DNA of 64,000 nucleotides. It comes from Burkholderiaceae bacterium. Its GTDB lineage: Bacteria > Pseudomonadota > Gammaproteobacteria > Burkholderiales > Burkholderiaceae. A program made the translations under genes and the position numbers. Below are positions 8,666 to 17,434 of the stretch, in pieces. Where the stretch lies: NCBI GenBank assembly GCA_023266335.1, contig JAHFQJ010000001.1, positions 143,364 through 207,363 of the forward strand, in the 5' to 3' direction. The notes beneath the pieces were generated by a model. That model saw only the letters and a program-made list of their open reading frames with translations, searched no databases and was not told the origin of the DNA. Each line of letters begins with the position of its first letter. The stretch's first letter is position 1.

Positions 8666-9919
8666 CTAATTTTTGTATACCGGATATTTTGCTGTTAATT
8701 TAGCAACATCTGATTTTACTTCATCTAAAATAGCTTGATTATGAGTATTATTTAATGCTTTTGAAATTAAATTAGCTATTGTTACCATGTCTTCTTCTAC
8801 ACAGCCTCGAGTTGTCATTGCTGGTGTACCTAAACGGATACCGGAAGTAACAAATGGGCTTTGCTTATCATTTGGAATTGCATTTTTATTGCATGTAATA
8901 TTTACACTGCCCAATACCGCTTCAGCTTCTTTACCTGTAATATTTAATGGAGTTAAATCAACTAACATTACATGGCTTTGTGTTTCACCAGATACAATGC
9001 GTAAACCATTGTTTGTTAACTGTTGAGCTAAAGCTTGTGCGTTTTTAACTACTTGCTGCTGATATTGTTTAAATTCCGGTTGTAATGCTTCTTGAAAAGA
9101 TACTGCTTTGGCAGCTATCACGTGCATTAAAGGACCGCCTTGAATGCCGGGGAATATAGAAGAATTTATCGCTTTCTCATATTCTGCTTTACATAAAATC
9201 ACACCACCGCGCGGACCGCGTAAGCTTTTATGCGTAGTAGAAGTTACAAAATCTGCAAATGGAACCGGATTTGGATATACGCCTGCTGCAATTAATCCAG
9301 CATAATGTGCCATATCAACCATAAAATAAGCACCAACTTCTTTGGCTAATCTGCCTAAGCGCTCAAAATCAATATGCAGACTATAAGCTGATGCACCTGC
9401 AATAATTAATTTTGGTTTATGCTCTCTGGCTAAACGTTCTGCTTGTGCATAATCTAAAACTTCATTTTCATCTAACCCATAGCTAATAATATTAAACCAT
9501 TTGCCTGACATGTTAACAGGTGATCCATGGGTTAAATGTCCGCCATGGGCTAAACTCATACCCATAATTGTATCTCCGGGTTTTAGCATGGCAAAAAACA
9601 CGCCTTGATTAGCTTGTGAACCAGAATTTGGCTGTACATTTGCAGCCTCTGCCCCAAATAATTTTTTTAATCTTTCAATAGCTAATTTTTCAATTTCATC
9701 TACATACTCACACCCGCCATAGTAGCGTTTTCCGGGATAGCCTTCAGCATATTTATTTGTACATTGAGAGCCTTGAGCCTGCATTACAGCTGGGCTTGTA
9801 TAGTTTTCAGATGCAATTAATTCAATATGTTCTTCTTGTCTTTGTTCTTCTTTTTTAATCCAATTATAAATTTCTGCATCAGTATTTTGTAGAGCATTGT
9901 CATCATGATATTTAAACAT
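8666..9919 (-). CDS. glyA: Serine hydroxymethyltransferase GlyA
   Basis: A pyridoxal-phosphate enzyme that interconverts serine and glycine while charging tetrahydrofolate with a one-carbon unit. It has 417 residues, the bacterial norm. The PLP lysine is in [16 protein letters not shown] (~229), preceded by [14 protein letters not shown]. The N-terminal [20 protein letters not shown] and the [21 protein letters not shown] segments are diagnostic. It lies downstream of rpmB-rpmG on the same strand but behind a strong terminator (9966-9986), so it should have its own promoter in the ~50-bp gap. Confidence 0.98.
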   Translation of the reverse strand: MFKYHDDNALQNTDAEIYNWIKKEEQRQEEHIELIASENYTSPAVMQAQGSQCTNKYAEGYPGKRYYGGCEYVDEIEKLAIERLKKLFGAEAANVQPNSGSQANQGVFFAMLKPGDTIMGMSLAHGGHLTHGSPVNMSGKWFNIISYGLDENEVLDYAQAERLAREHKPKLIIAGASAYSLHIDFERLGRLAKEVGAYFMVDMAHYAGLIAAGVYPNPVPFADFVTSTTHKSLRGPRGGVILCKAEYEKAINSSIFPGIQGGPLMHVIAAKAVSFQEALQPEFKQYQQQVVKNAQALAQQLTNNGLRIVSGETQSHVMLVDLTPLNITGKEAEAVLGSVNITCNKNAIPNDKQSPFVTSGIRLGTPAMTTRGCVEEDMVTIANLISKALNNTHNQAILDEVKSDVAKLTAKYPVYKN

Positions 9920-9965
9920 ATTTTTCCTTAAATGGTGATAAATTACAATATTTATATTTACAAAT

Positions 9966-9986
9966 AAAAAAACCAGCCGAAGCTGG
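9966..9986 (-). terminator. Intrinsic terminator of rpmB-rpmG
   Basis: Read on the minus strand: CCAGC, loop TTCG, GCTGG, then seven T. This is a UUCG-capped hairpin followed by a U-run, 24 bases past the rpmG stop. Confidence 0.88.
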
Positions 9987-10009
9987 AATTTTATTAAATT
10001 ATTAAATTT

Positions 10010-10183
10010 TTATTTAATCTTATCTTCTTTGTATAAAACATGCTCACGTAAAAATGGATCAAATTTAGTAATTTCTAATTTGCCGGTTGTATTACGCTTA
10101 TTTTTAAATGTTGTATAATAATGTGCAGATTTGGTTGATTTTAGCTTAATTTTTTCGCGTCCGCCTTTTTTCTTAGATGCCAT
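10010..10183 (-). CDS. rpmG: 50S ribosomal protein L33
   Basis: A 57-residue protein starting [20 protein letters not shown] and ending [17 protein letters not shown]. The pattern [21 protein letters not shown], with no zinc-binding CxxC pairs, marks the cysteine-free form of L33. It is read from the ATG at 10183. It lies 37 bases downstream of rpmB on the same strand, the common rpmB-rpmG pair, and is followed by an intrinsic terminator. Confidence 0.95.
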   Translation of the reverse strand: MASKKKGGREKIKLKSTKSAHYYTTFKNKRNTTGKLEITKFDPFLREHVLYKEDKIK

Positions 10184-10220
10184 GATGTATCCTTATATTA
10201 GTAATTGGTAATGCTTAAAC

Positions 10221-10472
10221 TTAAACTAAACTAGATTTTTTTAAGAAATCTAATGCAGCATCGTCTCCTTCTGTATTACGAATTTTATCTATAGTACGAG
10301 CGCCTTGCTGAGAAATACGTACTCTAAATTTGCGTGTTATATTTTGAATAACTAAATAAATGTTACTCCACTTTAAAGCAACATTAAAACGGCGCTTTGT
10401 TTTATTATTGGCATGAGAAACATTATTCCCTACCATTGGTCCCTTGTTCATTAATTTGCACTTGCGTGACAT
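10221..10472 (-). CDS. rpmB: 50S ribosomal protein L28
   Basis: An 83-residue L28 (usual length 77-78, so there is a few-residue C-terminal extension, SSLV). Signatures are MSRKCKLMNKGPMVGNNVSH at the start, NNKTKRRFNVAL and the C-terminal RVRISQQGARTIDKI. It is the first gene of the rpmB-rpmG pair. Confidence 0.96.
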   Translation of the reverse strand: MSRKCKLMNKGPMVGNNVSHANNKTKRRFNVALKWSNIYLVIQNITRKFRVRISQQGARTIDKIRNTEGDDAALDFLKKSSLV

Positions 10473-10638
10473 GATAATATCCTTTGTATAGCTTCAAAAG
10501 CATTAAAAATAAGACGATTATACATTATTTTTACTAAAACGCCAATATATGCAGCTATTAAACTTAAATTTATCTTCATCATTTTTTGATAAACTTTGCC
10601 CTAAATCTAATTGGAATGACATATACTGTGTAAAAATA

Positions 10639-11781
10639 TTATTTAAATAATGCAAATAAACCATCTTCATAAGCCTTAATATTTTCAGAATTATATATAT
10701 CCACTTTATCTAATTCTTTTTTACATTTTTTCTTATAGTCTTCATGATTATGCTTACTTAATGCTTTGATTAATTGTTTAGCACCGCCTTTAGCATCAAA
10801 TTCTTCGTAATAATAACCAATATCTTTTAAGAAAATTGAATTATGCACTAAAGGATAATTTCCATATAACAAATCAAAATATAAATTATTCAAGCCATTT
10901 TCCCATTGATGAGATAAAACAATATCACCATAAAAACTCATAAATGATGGCGTGTCATAACGGTCATCATAAGAAGCAATACCTTTTTTAGTAATATCCA
11001 GTGTAAATGCAAATTTATTAAATGCAGTTTGCCTATGGAATTTTGCGGTGTTAGTTACATGAATTCCGCCGATAAGCTCTGGTTTTTCTCTATAAGCTAA
11101 TTCACTAATCAGCATTGGATAAATGCTGCTTTTAACAATGTTTATGTTTGGTTCAAATATTACAATTTTTTGTTTATATTCTGAGCTTTTAGGCTGATAG
11201 CCAAACTTACCGCCCAAATTATTTTTTAATACCATATGCTCAATAAATAATGCATTCCATAAATATGGCATTGATGTTACAGGCGCATTTAACGTAGTTT
11301 CAAAAAAGCTGCGGCATGTTTTTTCATGATGAGGTAATGTCCAAACTCCATCCATAGTACAGCCGTCAAATTCACCTCCGCCTCTTTGATGTAAATCAAA
11401 TAAAATATTTTCTAGTGTAATAATATAATGATTACCAACGTGAAAACAAATTACTTTAGTGCCTTTTTCTCTAAAATGATCTACCATTTCCTGACTAAGC
11501 TGAATGCCCATGATAATAAGCACATCTAAATCATCTTTTAATTCATCAAATGTATGCAGGGGCAAATTTGTACCTTGGACTACTTCTAGCGTTTTTGATG
11601 GCTTGACAGCATGATTTAAAAATCTTACGCTGGACAACCGATGGCTTTCCTGAAGTAAATAGTATAAAAATATTACATTTTGCCATGCGCCGCTTGACCA
11701 TACCGAAGGCAGTTTATCTTGCTCGGAATTAACCGTAATGCCAACTTTAAGTTTAGTATCTTTAGTAATTTTTTTAGGCAT
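10639..11781 (-). CDS. DUF2827 family protein (glycosyltransferase-like)
   Basis: A 380-residue cytoplasmic protein resembling the DUF2827 family, which I know mainly from Burkholderiales genomes and which has a glycosyltransferase-like layout. Visible features that fit are the start LKVGITVNSEQDKLPSVWSS followed by GAWQNVIFLYYLLQ, the middle CTMDGVWTLPHHEKT with PVTSMPYLWNALFIEHM, and IVIFEPNINIVKSSIYPMLI, which resembles the donor-binding half of GT-B enzymes. The C-terminal NGLNNLYFDLLYGNYPLVHN fits the same fold. No signal peptide or membrane helix is seen. The substrate is unknown; cell-surface glycan synthesis is a guess. It stands alone between rpmB and prmC. Confidence 0.7.
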   Translation of the reverse strand: MPKKITKDTKLKVGITVNSEQDKLPSVWSSGAWQNVIFLYYLLQESHRLSSVRFLNHAVKPSKTLEVVQGTNLPLHTFDELKDDLDVLIIMGIQLSQEMVDHFREKGTKVICFHVGNHYIITLENILFDLHQRGGGEFDGCTMDGVWTLPHHEKTCRSFFETTLNAPVTSMPYLWNALFIEHMVLKNNLGGKFGYQPKSSEYKQKIVIFEPNINIVKSSIYPMLISELAYREKPELIGGIHVTNTAKFHRQTAFNKFAFTLDITKKGIASYDDRYDTPSFMSFYGDIVLSHQWENGLNNLYFDLLYGNYPLVHNSIFLKDIGYYYEEFDAKGGAKQLIKALSKHNHEDYKKKCKKELDKVDIYNSENIKAYEDGLFALFK

Positions 11782-11928
11782 GAATTTTTATTTATGTCTC
11801 TACAATAATAGGTTATTATATAGCTTTTAATTTTGGATTGTATAGATAAATATGATAGAGTGTTGTGTTTAAATTCCAGCTTCTTTACAAGTTTTGAGCT
11901 GAATATCTTTTATGAGAATTTTATAAAT

Positions 11929-12774
11929 CTATAAAGCAGTTATCCTAGCATAAGTTACTCTCACGTATCCCCCTAAATCTATAATATGCTCTATATTAGA
12001 ATAACCATGCTCTAAAAAAATATCCTGCACATCTTCGCTTTGATTATAACCATGTTCTATTGCTAAATAACTTTCTAAATTTAGAAAATTTTTAGCATTT
12101 TGAATAATATTTCTTATATGTTTTAATCCATCTTTTTCATCAGTTAATGCAATTCTTGGCTCAAAGCGGATCTCTTGGGTTAAATGCCTGTCATCTTTAT
12201 GAATATAAGGAGGGTTTGTAATAATCATATCGAATTTTATATTTGTATTCTCATTTAAAAGATTATCAAACCAATCACTGTACAAAAAATTAATTTTCAC
12301 CTTATTATTTTCAGCATTTATTTTAGCTATATCCAAAGCATTTTGGCTAATATCACAAGCGTACATATTTATATCTTGCCGGTTATATTTTAATGCTACT
12401 GCAATTGCTCCGCTTCCAGTTCCCATATCTAAAATACTTGCATTAATTGGAGCATGTTTTATAGCAAAATCTACTAAAAGTTCCGTATCTTGTCGTGGAA
12501 TTAAAACATTTTCAGTTACTTTAAATTCTAAACCATAAAATTCTTGATTACCTAAAATATATGCAATTGGATAATCTTGTTCAGCTTTTTCACATAATTT
12601 GTTATATTCCAAAATTTGCTGCATAGTTAAAATTTCATTATCATGAGTAATTAAGTATTCTTTTGACTGGTTAATAACATGAGCAAGTAAAATATTTGCC
12701 TCTAATCTTTGTATTTTAGAGTTGGTTAAAGTAAGTTTTAATGCTTGTTTGATAGTTATTAAGCTTTCAGCCAT
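11929..12774 (-). CDS. prmC: Release factor glutamine N5-methyltransferase PrmC
   Basis: PrmC methylates the glutamine of the GGQ motif in release factors 1 and 2. The SAM-binding motif ILDMGTGSGAIAVALK and the catalytic NPPY in MIITNPPYIHKDDRHL are present, and the N-terminal helical domain matches the family (SKIQRLEANILLAHV). The frame is open from an ATG at 12822, but the first 16 codons encode an extra hydrophobic stretch not expected in PrmC. Starting at 12774 (MAESLITIKQALKL) gives 281 residues, the usual length. No clear ribosome-binding site supports either start. It is divergent from fdx. Confidence 0.93.
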   Translation of the reverse strand: MAESLITIKQALKLTLTNSKIQRLEANILLAHVINQSKEYLITHDNEILTMQQILEYNKLCEKAEQDYPIAYILGNQEFYGLEFKVTENVLIPRQDTELLVDFAIKHAPINASILDMGTGSGAIAVALKYNRQDINMYACDISQNALDIAKINAENNKVKINFLYSDWFDNLLNENTNIKFDMIITNPPYIHKDDRHLTQEIRFEPRIALTDEKDGLKHIRNIIQNAKNFLNLESYLAIEHGYNQSEDVQDIFLEHGYSNIEHIIDLGGYVRVTYARITAL

Positions 12775-12868
12775 TTTTTGTAAATGAATATGGAATAACC
12801 ATAAATATAGCATATATTGCATTTTTATTTTACAATTAGACTTAAATAAAAATTACCTTTTAATATTT

Positions 12869-13204
12869 ATGGTGCAAATTGTTGTATTCCCTCATGAAAG
12901 CTTGTGTGAAGATGGTGCAGTGATTGAAGCTGAAGCCGGCATGAGTATATGCGACGCTTTATTAAATTCTGGCATTGAAATAGAACATGCGTGTGATAAA
13001 TCATGTGCATGTACAACTTGTCATGTTATTGTGCATGAGGGCGGAAAGTCACTAAACCCATCTGATGAATTAGAAGATGATTTATTAGATAAGGCATGGG
13101 GTTTAACATCAAAGTCCAGATTATCTTGTCAGTCTATTATCGGCACAGAAGATTTAGTTGTTGAAATACCAAAATATACAATTAATCATGCTCGGGAAAA
13201 TTAA
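12869..13204 (+). CDS. fdx: ISC-type [2Fe-2S] ferredoxin
   Basis: An adrenodoxin-type ferredoxin of 111 residues that supplies electrons for iron-sulfur cluster assembly. The cluster ligands fit CX5CX2C...C: C42, C48 and C51 in HACDKSCACTTCHVIV, and C87 in SRLSCQS. The LNPSDELEDDLLDKAWG segment is typical of the ISC ferredoxin. Normally the gene ends the iscSUA-hscBA-fdx-iscX operon. Here it stands alone, divergent from prmC, and iscX lies 16 kb away. Confidence 0.93.
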   Translation: MVQIVVFPHESLCEDGAVIEAEAGMSICDALLNSGIEIEHACDKSCACTTCHVIVHEGGKSLNPSDELEDDLLDKAWGLTSKSRLSCQSIIGTEDLVVEIPKYTINHAREN

Positions 13205-13303
13205 TATTTCATATTGAAACAATTATTACAAATTCGATGAAAATTGAAAATTAAGCAGTTAGAAATTTTTTGTAGTAAAATTTTAAATTTTATACATTAA
13301 ATT

Positions 13304-13331
13304 TAGACAAAGTTAATAAAAAGTGTATAAT
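13304..13331 (+). promoter_or_regulatory. Predicted sigma-70 promoter of the 13366 gene
   Basis: TAGACA at 13304-13309 and TATAAT at 13326-13331 are separated by 16 bp, 35 bases before the ATG at 13366. The surrounding sequence is nearly all A/T, so chance matches are easy, but the -10 box is perfect. Confidence 0.5.
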
Positions 13332-13365
13332 ATATATTATTTTTTAAGCATAACGTTGTTTATCT

Positions 13366-14106
13366 ATGCAAACTATATTTGACCCTGTAATTGAATTTTT
13401 CCATTTTCAGGATGGAAACTTAGCCATATTATTTGACCCTTCAGGGCAATCTTTAGAACGACAAGCTCACTCGATGATTATTCCTAATTTTTTAAATATA
13501 AAAGATGAAGATCAATATCCTCCATATATTTCTGTAGTAGCAAAAAATTTTACAGAAAGCGTCCTTGGTGCAAAAAAGATATTTTTATGTGAGTTTTTTC
13601 TAATTGTTGATAATAAAGAGTACATAATCGGAAAATATCAAGAAATAATTGCAGGTAAAACAAAAGGATTTGTGCGTAGAATGCATTATTTTGGAAAAAC
13701 AATTGCAGATTTTGAGGCGGAAGTTATACAAAAATTGTCTGAAACATTTTCAATGGCTTGGCAGAATTATATATTTTTTCAAAATAGCAATTACAATTCA
13801 ATGGGTATGCCTCAAAATAATTTTAAATTGCCTCTAATAAGAAAAAGCTCAAAAAATTCTGGCAGTAATATTAAGTTCGCTTGTTTGGTGGCTTCTGCCG
13901 CAGTTATTCCAATATTAATCATTAGTTTAGTATGGGGAATTGCAAAATCTACAAATAAAGACCCTATACGTCAAGCAATGCTGGATTCCCAAAATAGTCA
14001 GCAGGCAGCGCAAGCCCAAGTAGATTTAACCAGGGAAACATTAAAACAAATGGGGTTAGACCCAGGTAAAAATGGAGATGTCGGCTGTTTGGCTGCGCCT
14101 CAATAA
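13366..14106 (+). CDS. Conserved hypothetical single-span membrane protein
   Basis: A 246-residue protein with a soluble N-terminal ~165 residues, one membrane helix (~170-191, FACLVASAAVIPILIISLVWG) and a C-terminal ~50 residues. The tail contains AQVDLTRETLKQMGLDPGKN and ends GCLAAPQ. I recall tails of this kind from uncharacterised Burkholderiales proteins, but cannot verify this here. No signal peptide is visible, so the N-terminal domain is probably cytoplasmic with the tail outside. It is followed after nine bases by the MnmC-like gene and is probably co-transcribed with it. Confidence 0.65.
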   Translation: MQTIFDPVIEFFHFQDGNLAILFDPSGQSLERQAHSMIIPNFLNIKDEDQYPPYISVVAKNFTESVLGAKKIFLCEFFLIVDNKEYIIGKYQEIIAGKTKGFVRRMHYFGKTIADFEAEVIQKLSETFSMAWQNYIFFQNSNYNSMGMPQNNFKLPLIRKSSKNSGSNIKFACLVASAAVIPILIISLVWGIAKSTNKDPIRQAMLDSQNSQQAAQAQVDLTRETLKQMGLDPGKNGDVGCLAAPQ

Positions 14107-14115
14107 TGATATTTT

Positions 14116-15936
14116 GTGCTGCAGAAAATATTTTCAATATTGCTAGATAACGAAAATAAGGGGTATGGGCAAGCCCTGTACTCTTATGAATCAGCTAATC
14201 TATTGCATATTATAGATTATAAGTCTAAAATTCCCTTAAATTCAATTCAAAATTTATTACAGCTTATTCATGATTGGCTATATGTTAATGATATAAATAA
14301 AGTAAATCATTTAAATTTGGTTGTTGCTGCTGATTATAAATTATTATTTGAGGGTTTAATTCAAGCTTCGACTCAAGTTTCAAATGAAAAATTATTTAAC
14401 AATAGAATATATGCTATTCTTAGAAAAATTATAGATTTTTTCCCGCCCAATGCTAAGGGATTTTATCATATTCATTTTGATAAACTACGTTTAATTTTAA
14501 TTATTAATGACAGTTTTTATGCATCAATCAATGATTTGCAGATTAAATATAATTTGTTTGACAGCATAATTTTTGATGTGGATTATACTAATAATTTAGA
14601 TAATATATTTAATAATTTTTCTTGTATTGAAAAACTTTTAAAACCCCATGCATTGCTTTTAAATTCAAAAAATAACAGTTTAAAATATGATAAAAATATT
14701 TTCCATGTGGCTGATTGTGACGGCATAATAAACTATTGTGTTTATCAATATAAGCCGCAAACTTGGAAATATTCATATTATAATGATTATTATAATAAAA
14801 ATGATTATAAAACTGCTGCAGTAATCGGTGCAGGGATCGCGGGTGCAAATATTGCATTTAGATTAAATAATCTTGGAATTAAAACTTACATTATTGATGA
14901 ACATGAAATTGCAGGCGGTGCTTCAGGTAATCCAATTGCTATATTGAAACCGCATGCAAGCGCAGATGATAATATTAACAGTCAATTAAACCGGACAGCT
15001 TTACACTATGCAAACGGGTTTTTGAATCATTATTTTAATCATCAATATTGGTGGAAATTAGATAAAATTCAAGAATATTTTAGGCATGATATAAATAAAA
15101 TTTCAGCTATAGATAACTGGTTAGATGTAGATAAACAAAACGGCATGTTAAATTGGCATTTAGGAATTTGTATTAAACCTAAATTACTAATACAAAATTT
15201 ATTATTTAACTATTCTAACTTTTGCAAAAACTTAATTAATATAATTGAACATGCTGAGATTAAGCATATAAATTTTGATAAAATCTCAAAACAATGGAAT
15301 CTATCAATTAGTCAGTATGGCATAAATAAAAATATTAATACTGATTTAATAGTAGTATGTAATTCATTTAAAGCATCAAGTTTAATTAATTCAATTTATC
15401 ATTCGCATAATATGCCTTACAAATTAGAAGAAATAGTTAGGCTCAATAAAGTTCATGGGCAAATATCCGGCATTCCTCTAGAGGCATTTAATCACATTCC
15501 GCAGCATATAACTAGCGGTAAAGGCTATATTGTTCAAGATTTATATCAAAATTCACATGAAAAATATGCTGAAAAACATATATGGGCAGGGGCAACTTAT
15601 GAACATGTTGCAGATATAAGTGATACAATGACAAAAGAGCAAGCACATAAGCATAATTTAGAATTAATCGAGCAAATTATGCCAAGTATAATTAATCATA
15701 AAATTTATAGCTATCATCAAAATTCTTTAAAACACCGTAAAAGTACGAGAGCAGTATGTAAAAATCATTTGCCCATAGCTGGTAAAATTCCATATTTAGA
15801 AAATATATATTTAATCAGCGGATTATCTTCTCATGGCTTATCTTGGTCTCATGTATGTGCAGATGCAGTTATAGCGAATATTAGCCATGGAATTTACCCT
15901 TGGAGTAAAGCTTTACATAAAGCTTGTTCATTTTAA
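14116..15936 (+). CDS. mnmC: MnmC-like FAD-dependent oxidoreductase with degenerate N-terminal methyltransferase half
   Basis: The C-terminal ~370 residues are a DAO-type FAD domain like the MnmC oxidoreductase, which removes the carboxymethyl group during synthesis of mnm5s2U at tRNA position 34. The dinucleotide-binding motif is VIGAGIAGANIAF (from residue ~236), followed by GGASGNPIAILKPHAS. The C-terminus has KHRKSTRAVCKNHLPIAG and LISGLSSHGLSWSHVCAD. The N-terminal ~230 residues occupy the place of the MnmC methyltransferase domain but lack the SAM-binding GFGTG motif; only weak echoes remain, such as FDSIIFDVD. The protein is 606 residues against roughly 660 in E. coli. The start used is a GTG at 14116, the only reasonable one after the previous stop. 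Confidence 0.75.
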   Translation: MLQKIFSILLDNENKGYGQALYSYESANLLHIIDYKSKIPLNSIQNLLQLIHDWLYVNDINKVNHLNLVVAADYKLLFEGLIQASTQVSNEKLFNNRIYAILRKIIDFFPPNAKGFYHIHFDKLRLILIINDSFYASINDLQIKYNLFDSIIFDVDYTNNLDNIFNNFSCIEKLLKPHALLLNSKNNSLKYDKNIFHVADCDGIINYCVYQYKPQTWKYSYYNDYYNKNDYKTAAVIGAGIAGANIAFRLNNLGIKTYIIDEHEIAGGASGNPIAILKPHASADDNINSQLNRTALHYANGFLNHYFNHQYWWKLDKIQEYFRHDINKISAIDNWLDVDKQNGMLNWHLGICIKPKLLIQNLLFNYSNFCKNLINIIEHAEIKHINFDKISKQWNLSISQYGINKNINTDLIVVCNSFKASSLINSIYHSHNMPYKLEEIVRLNKVHGQISGIPLEAFNHIPQHITSGKGYIVQDLYQNSHEKYAEKHIWAGATYEHVADISDTMTKEQAHKHNLELIEQIMPSIINHKIYSYHQNSLKHRKSTRAVCKNHLPIAGKIPYLENIYLISGLSSHGLSWSHVCADAVIANISHGIYPWSKALHKACSF

Positions 15937-16055
15937 TTTTTTAGTATGTATATTAAAAACTACAATAATAAAAAATTTATATTTCATGATTACAATATAT
16001 TTAATATTACTAATATAATTACATTACTTGCTAATTACCTGATTATTTGTGTTAG

Positions 16056-16117
16056 ATATTAGCAGTTTTTGTTTTATTAACTTAATTAATATTTATTTAA
16101 ACTAAATATTAGCAGTT
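16056..16117 (+). promoter_or_regulatory. Direct repeats upstream of the porin gene
   Basis: ATATTAGCAGTT occurs at 16056-16067 and again at 16106-16117, exactly 50 bp apart (about five helical turns), 70-130 bp upstream of the porin start. Two same-phase sites in this position suggest a regulator-binding pair or a local duplication. No known box is recognised. A further inverted pair, TAGCTA, lies around 16131-16151. Confidence 0.45.
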
Positions 16118-16186
16118 GTATATAAAAAGTAGCTAAAGCATGATTAGCTATATTATAAATTAATATTTTATTTATTGGAGACACTA

Positions 16187-17251
16187 ATGTCTGAACGTAA
16201 TTTTTTAAAGAAGGGTATTTTATTTACATCAATGACCTGTTCTATATTTGCAATATCCGGAATATCGCATGCAGAAAGCAACGTTAACCTATATGGAATT
16301 ATTGATGCAGGTATTACTTTTGTGAATAACCAGCAAGGCAATGTAAATTATAAAATGGATTCCGGGGTAATGCAGGGTAACCGCTGGGGATTAAAGGGCA
16401 AAGAAGAATTAACTCCGGAAATTAGTGCTTTATTTAATATTGAAGGCGGTTTTAATTTAGATAACGGAAATTTTCCATCAGATAATAAATTATTTGGCAG
16501 AATAGCTACAGCTGGTTTAGAATATAAAGGAATCGGCACAATTAACTTTGGACGCCAAGTAGACTATATGGATACAATGGCAGGCTTATACGCAATTTCC
16601 GGCAATGAATATGCAACTACCTTAACGTTTAGAGTACATAAAAGAGACCGTATTGACGGCCAAAGGCTAGATAATACTATAAAATTACAATCGGATAAAT
16701 TTGCCGGTTTATCTGGCGGAGTAATTTTAAGTTTAGGTGAAAAGGCTGGAGATTTTGGTAATAATCGTGCATTAAGTGCAATGATTGATTACAGCGGTAT
16801 ACCAAATTTTAATACTAGTGCAGCTTACACCCGTATTAACAAAGGCTTAGACAAACAAAATATTTTTGCTGGCGGTATGAGTTATAATTTTGGTTTTGGT
16901 AAAGCAAATATACTTGCGACTAGCTCTCGGGATACATCTTTATCTTTGAGTAATCCGGATAGAGTAAATGTTTATGAGATAGGCTATAAACATAATGTAA
17001 CGCCAAAATTGTCTGTAGGCATTGCTTATCAATATTTAGATGAAAAAACTAAGACTAAAAAATCTGATGATATAAATAATTTTGCAGCTGCAATTGATTA
17101 CGCATTCAGCAAAAGAACAGATGCTTATTTAACTGCAATTATAGGCAAAGCTAAAGGTAATGCTGTGCTAAATGTAACCGGCGTAGCTGGTGAAGAATCA
17201 GATAGCAATAATCAGACTGCAGTAAGAGTTGGATTAAGGCATAAATTTTAG
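16187..17251 (+). CDS. Gram-negative porin (Burkholderiales type)
   Basis: A trimeric outer-membrane porin of the Neisseria/Burkholderia general porin family, for passive uptake of small solutes. The start is the ATG at 16187 (MSERNFLKKG), with GGAGA at 16177-16181 as ribosome-binding site; the frame is open four codons further up. A signal peptide ends near SHAES. The mature protein begins VNLYGIIDAGITF, the classical first strand. GNRWGLKGKEEL and GRQVDYMDTMAGLY (constriction-loop region) follow, and it ends AVRVGLRHKF with the terminal aromatic residue needed for Bam-dependent assembly. It has 354 residues, the usual size. It stands alone, with a 250-bp AT-rich leader holding two direct repeats. 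Confidence 0.93.
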   Translation: MSERNFLKKGILFTSMTCSIFAISGISHAESNVNLYGIIDAGITFVNNQQGNVNYKMDSGVMQGNRWGLKGKEELTPEISALFNIEGGFNLDNGNFPSDNKLFGRIATAGLEYKGIGTINFGRQVDYMDTMAGLYAISGNEYATTLTFRVHKRDRIDGQRLDNTIKLQSDKFAGLSGGVILSLGEKAGDFGNNRALSAMIDYSGIPNFNTSAAYTRINKGLDKQNIFAGGMSYNFGFGKANILATSSRDTSLSLSNPDRVNVYEIGYKHNVTPKLSVGIAYQYLDEKTKTKKSDDINNFAAAIDYAFSKRTDAYLTAIIGKAKGNAVLNVTGVAGEESDSNNQTAVRVGLRHKF

Positions 17252-17336
17252 GTAAGCCTAACTATATTTAACCTAAATACCGAAATAAGGAACAAGTATA
17301 AGCAAGGCTAGAACATAATCTTAGTCTAATAAGGTA

Positions 17337-17361
17337 GTCATACCTGCGTAGGCAGGTATCC
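17337..17361 (+). repeat. Dispersed 25-bp palindromic repeat, family C, copy 1
   Basis: GTCATACCTGCGTAGGCAGG followed by TATCC. The core ATACCTGC/GCAGGTAT is an 8-bp inverted repeat around GTAG-like centre bases. The same 25-mer pattern with substitutions occurs inverted at 57215-57239. It lies between the convergent porin and metG genes and may act as a terminator or processing hairpin. Confidence 0.6.
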
Positions 17362-17434
17362 TGATTTTAGGATATATGAAAATGACATCATATATCTGCT
17401 GTTTTTATCTATCTTTAGTGATCACTCTTTCAAT

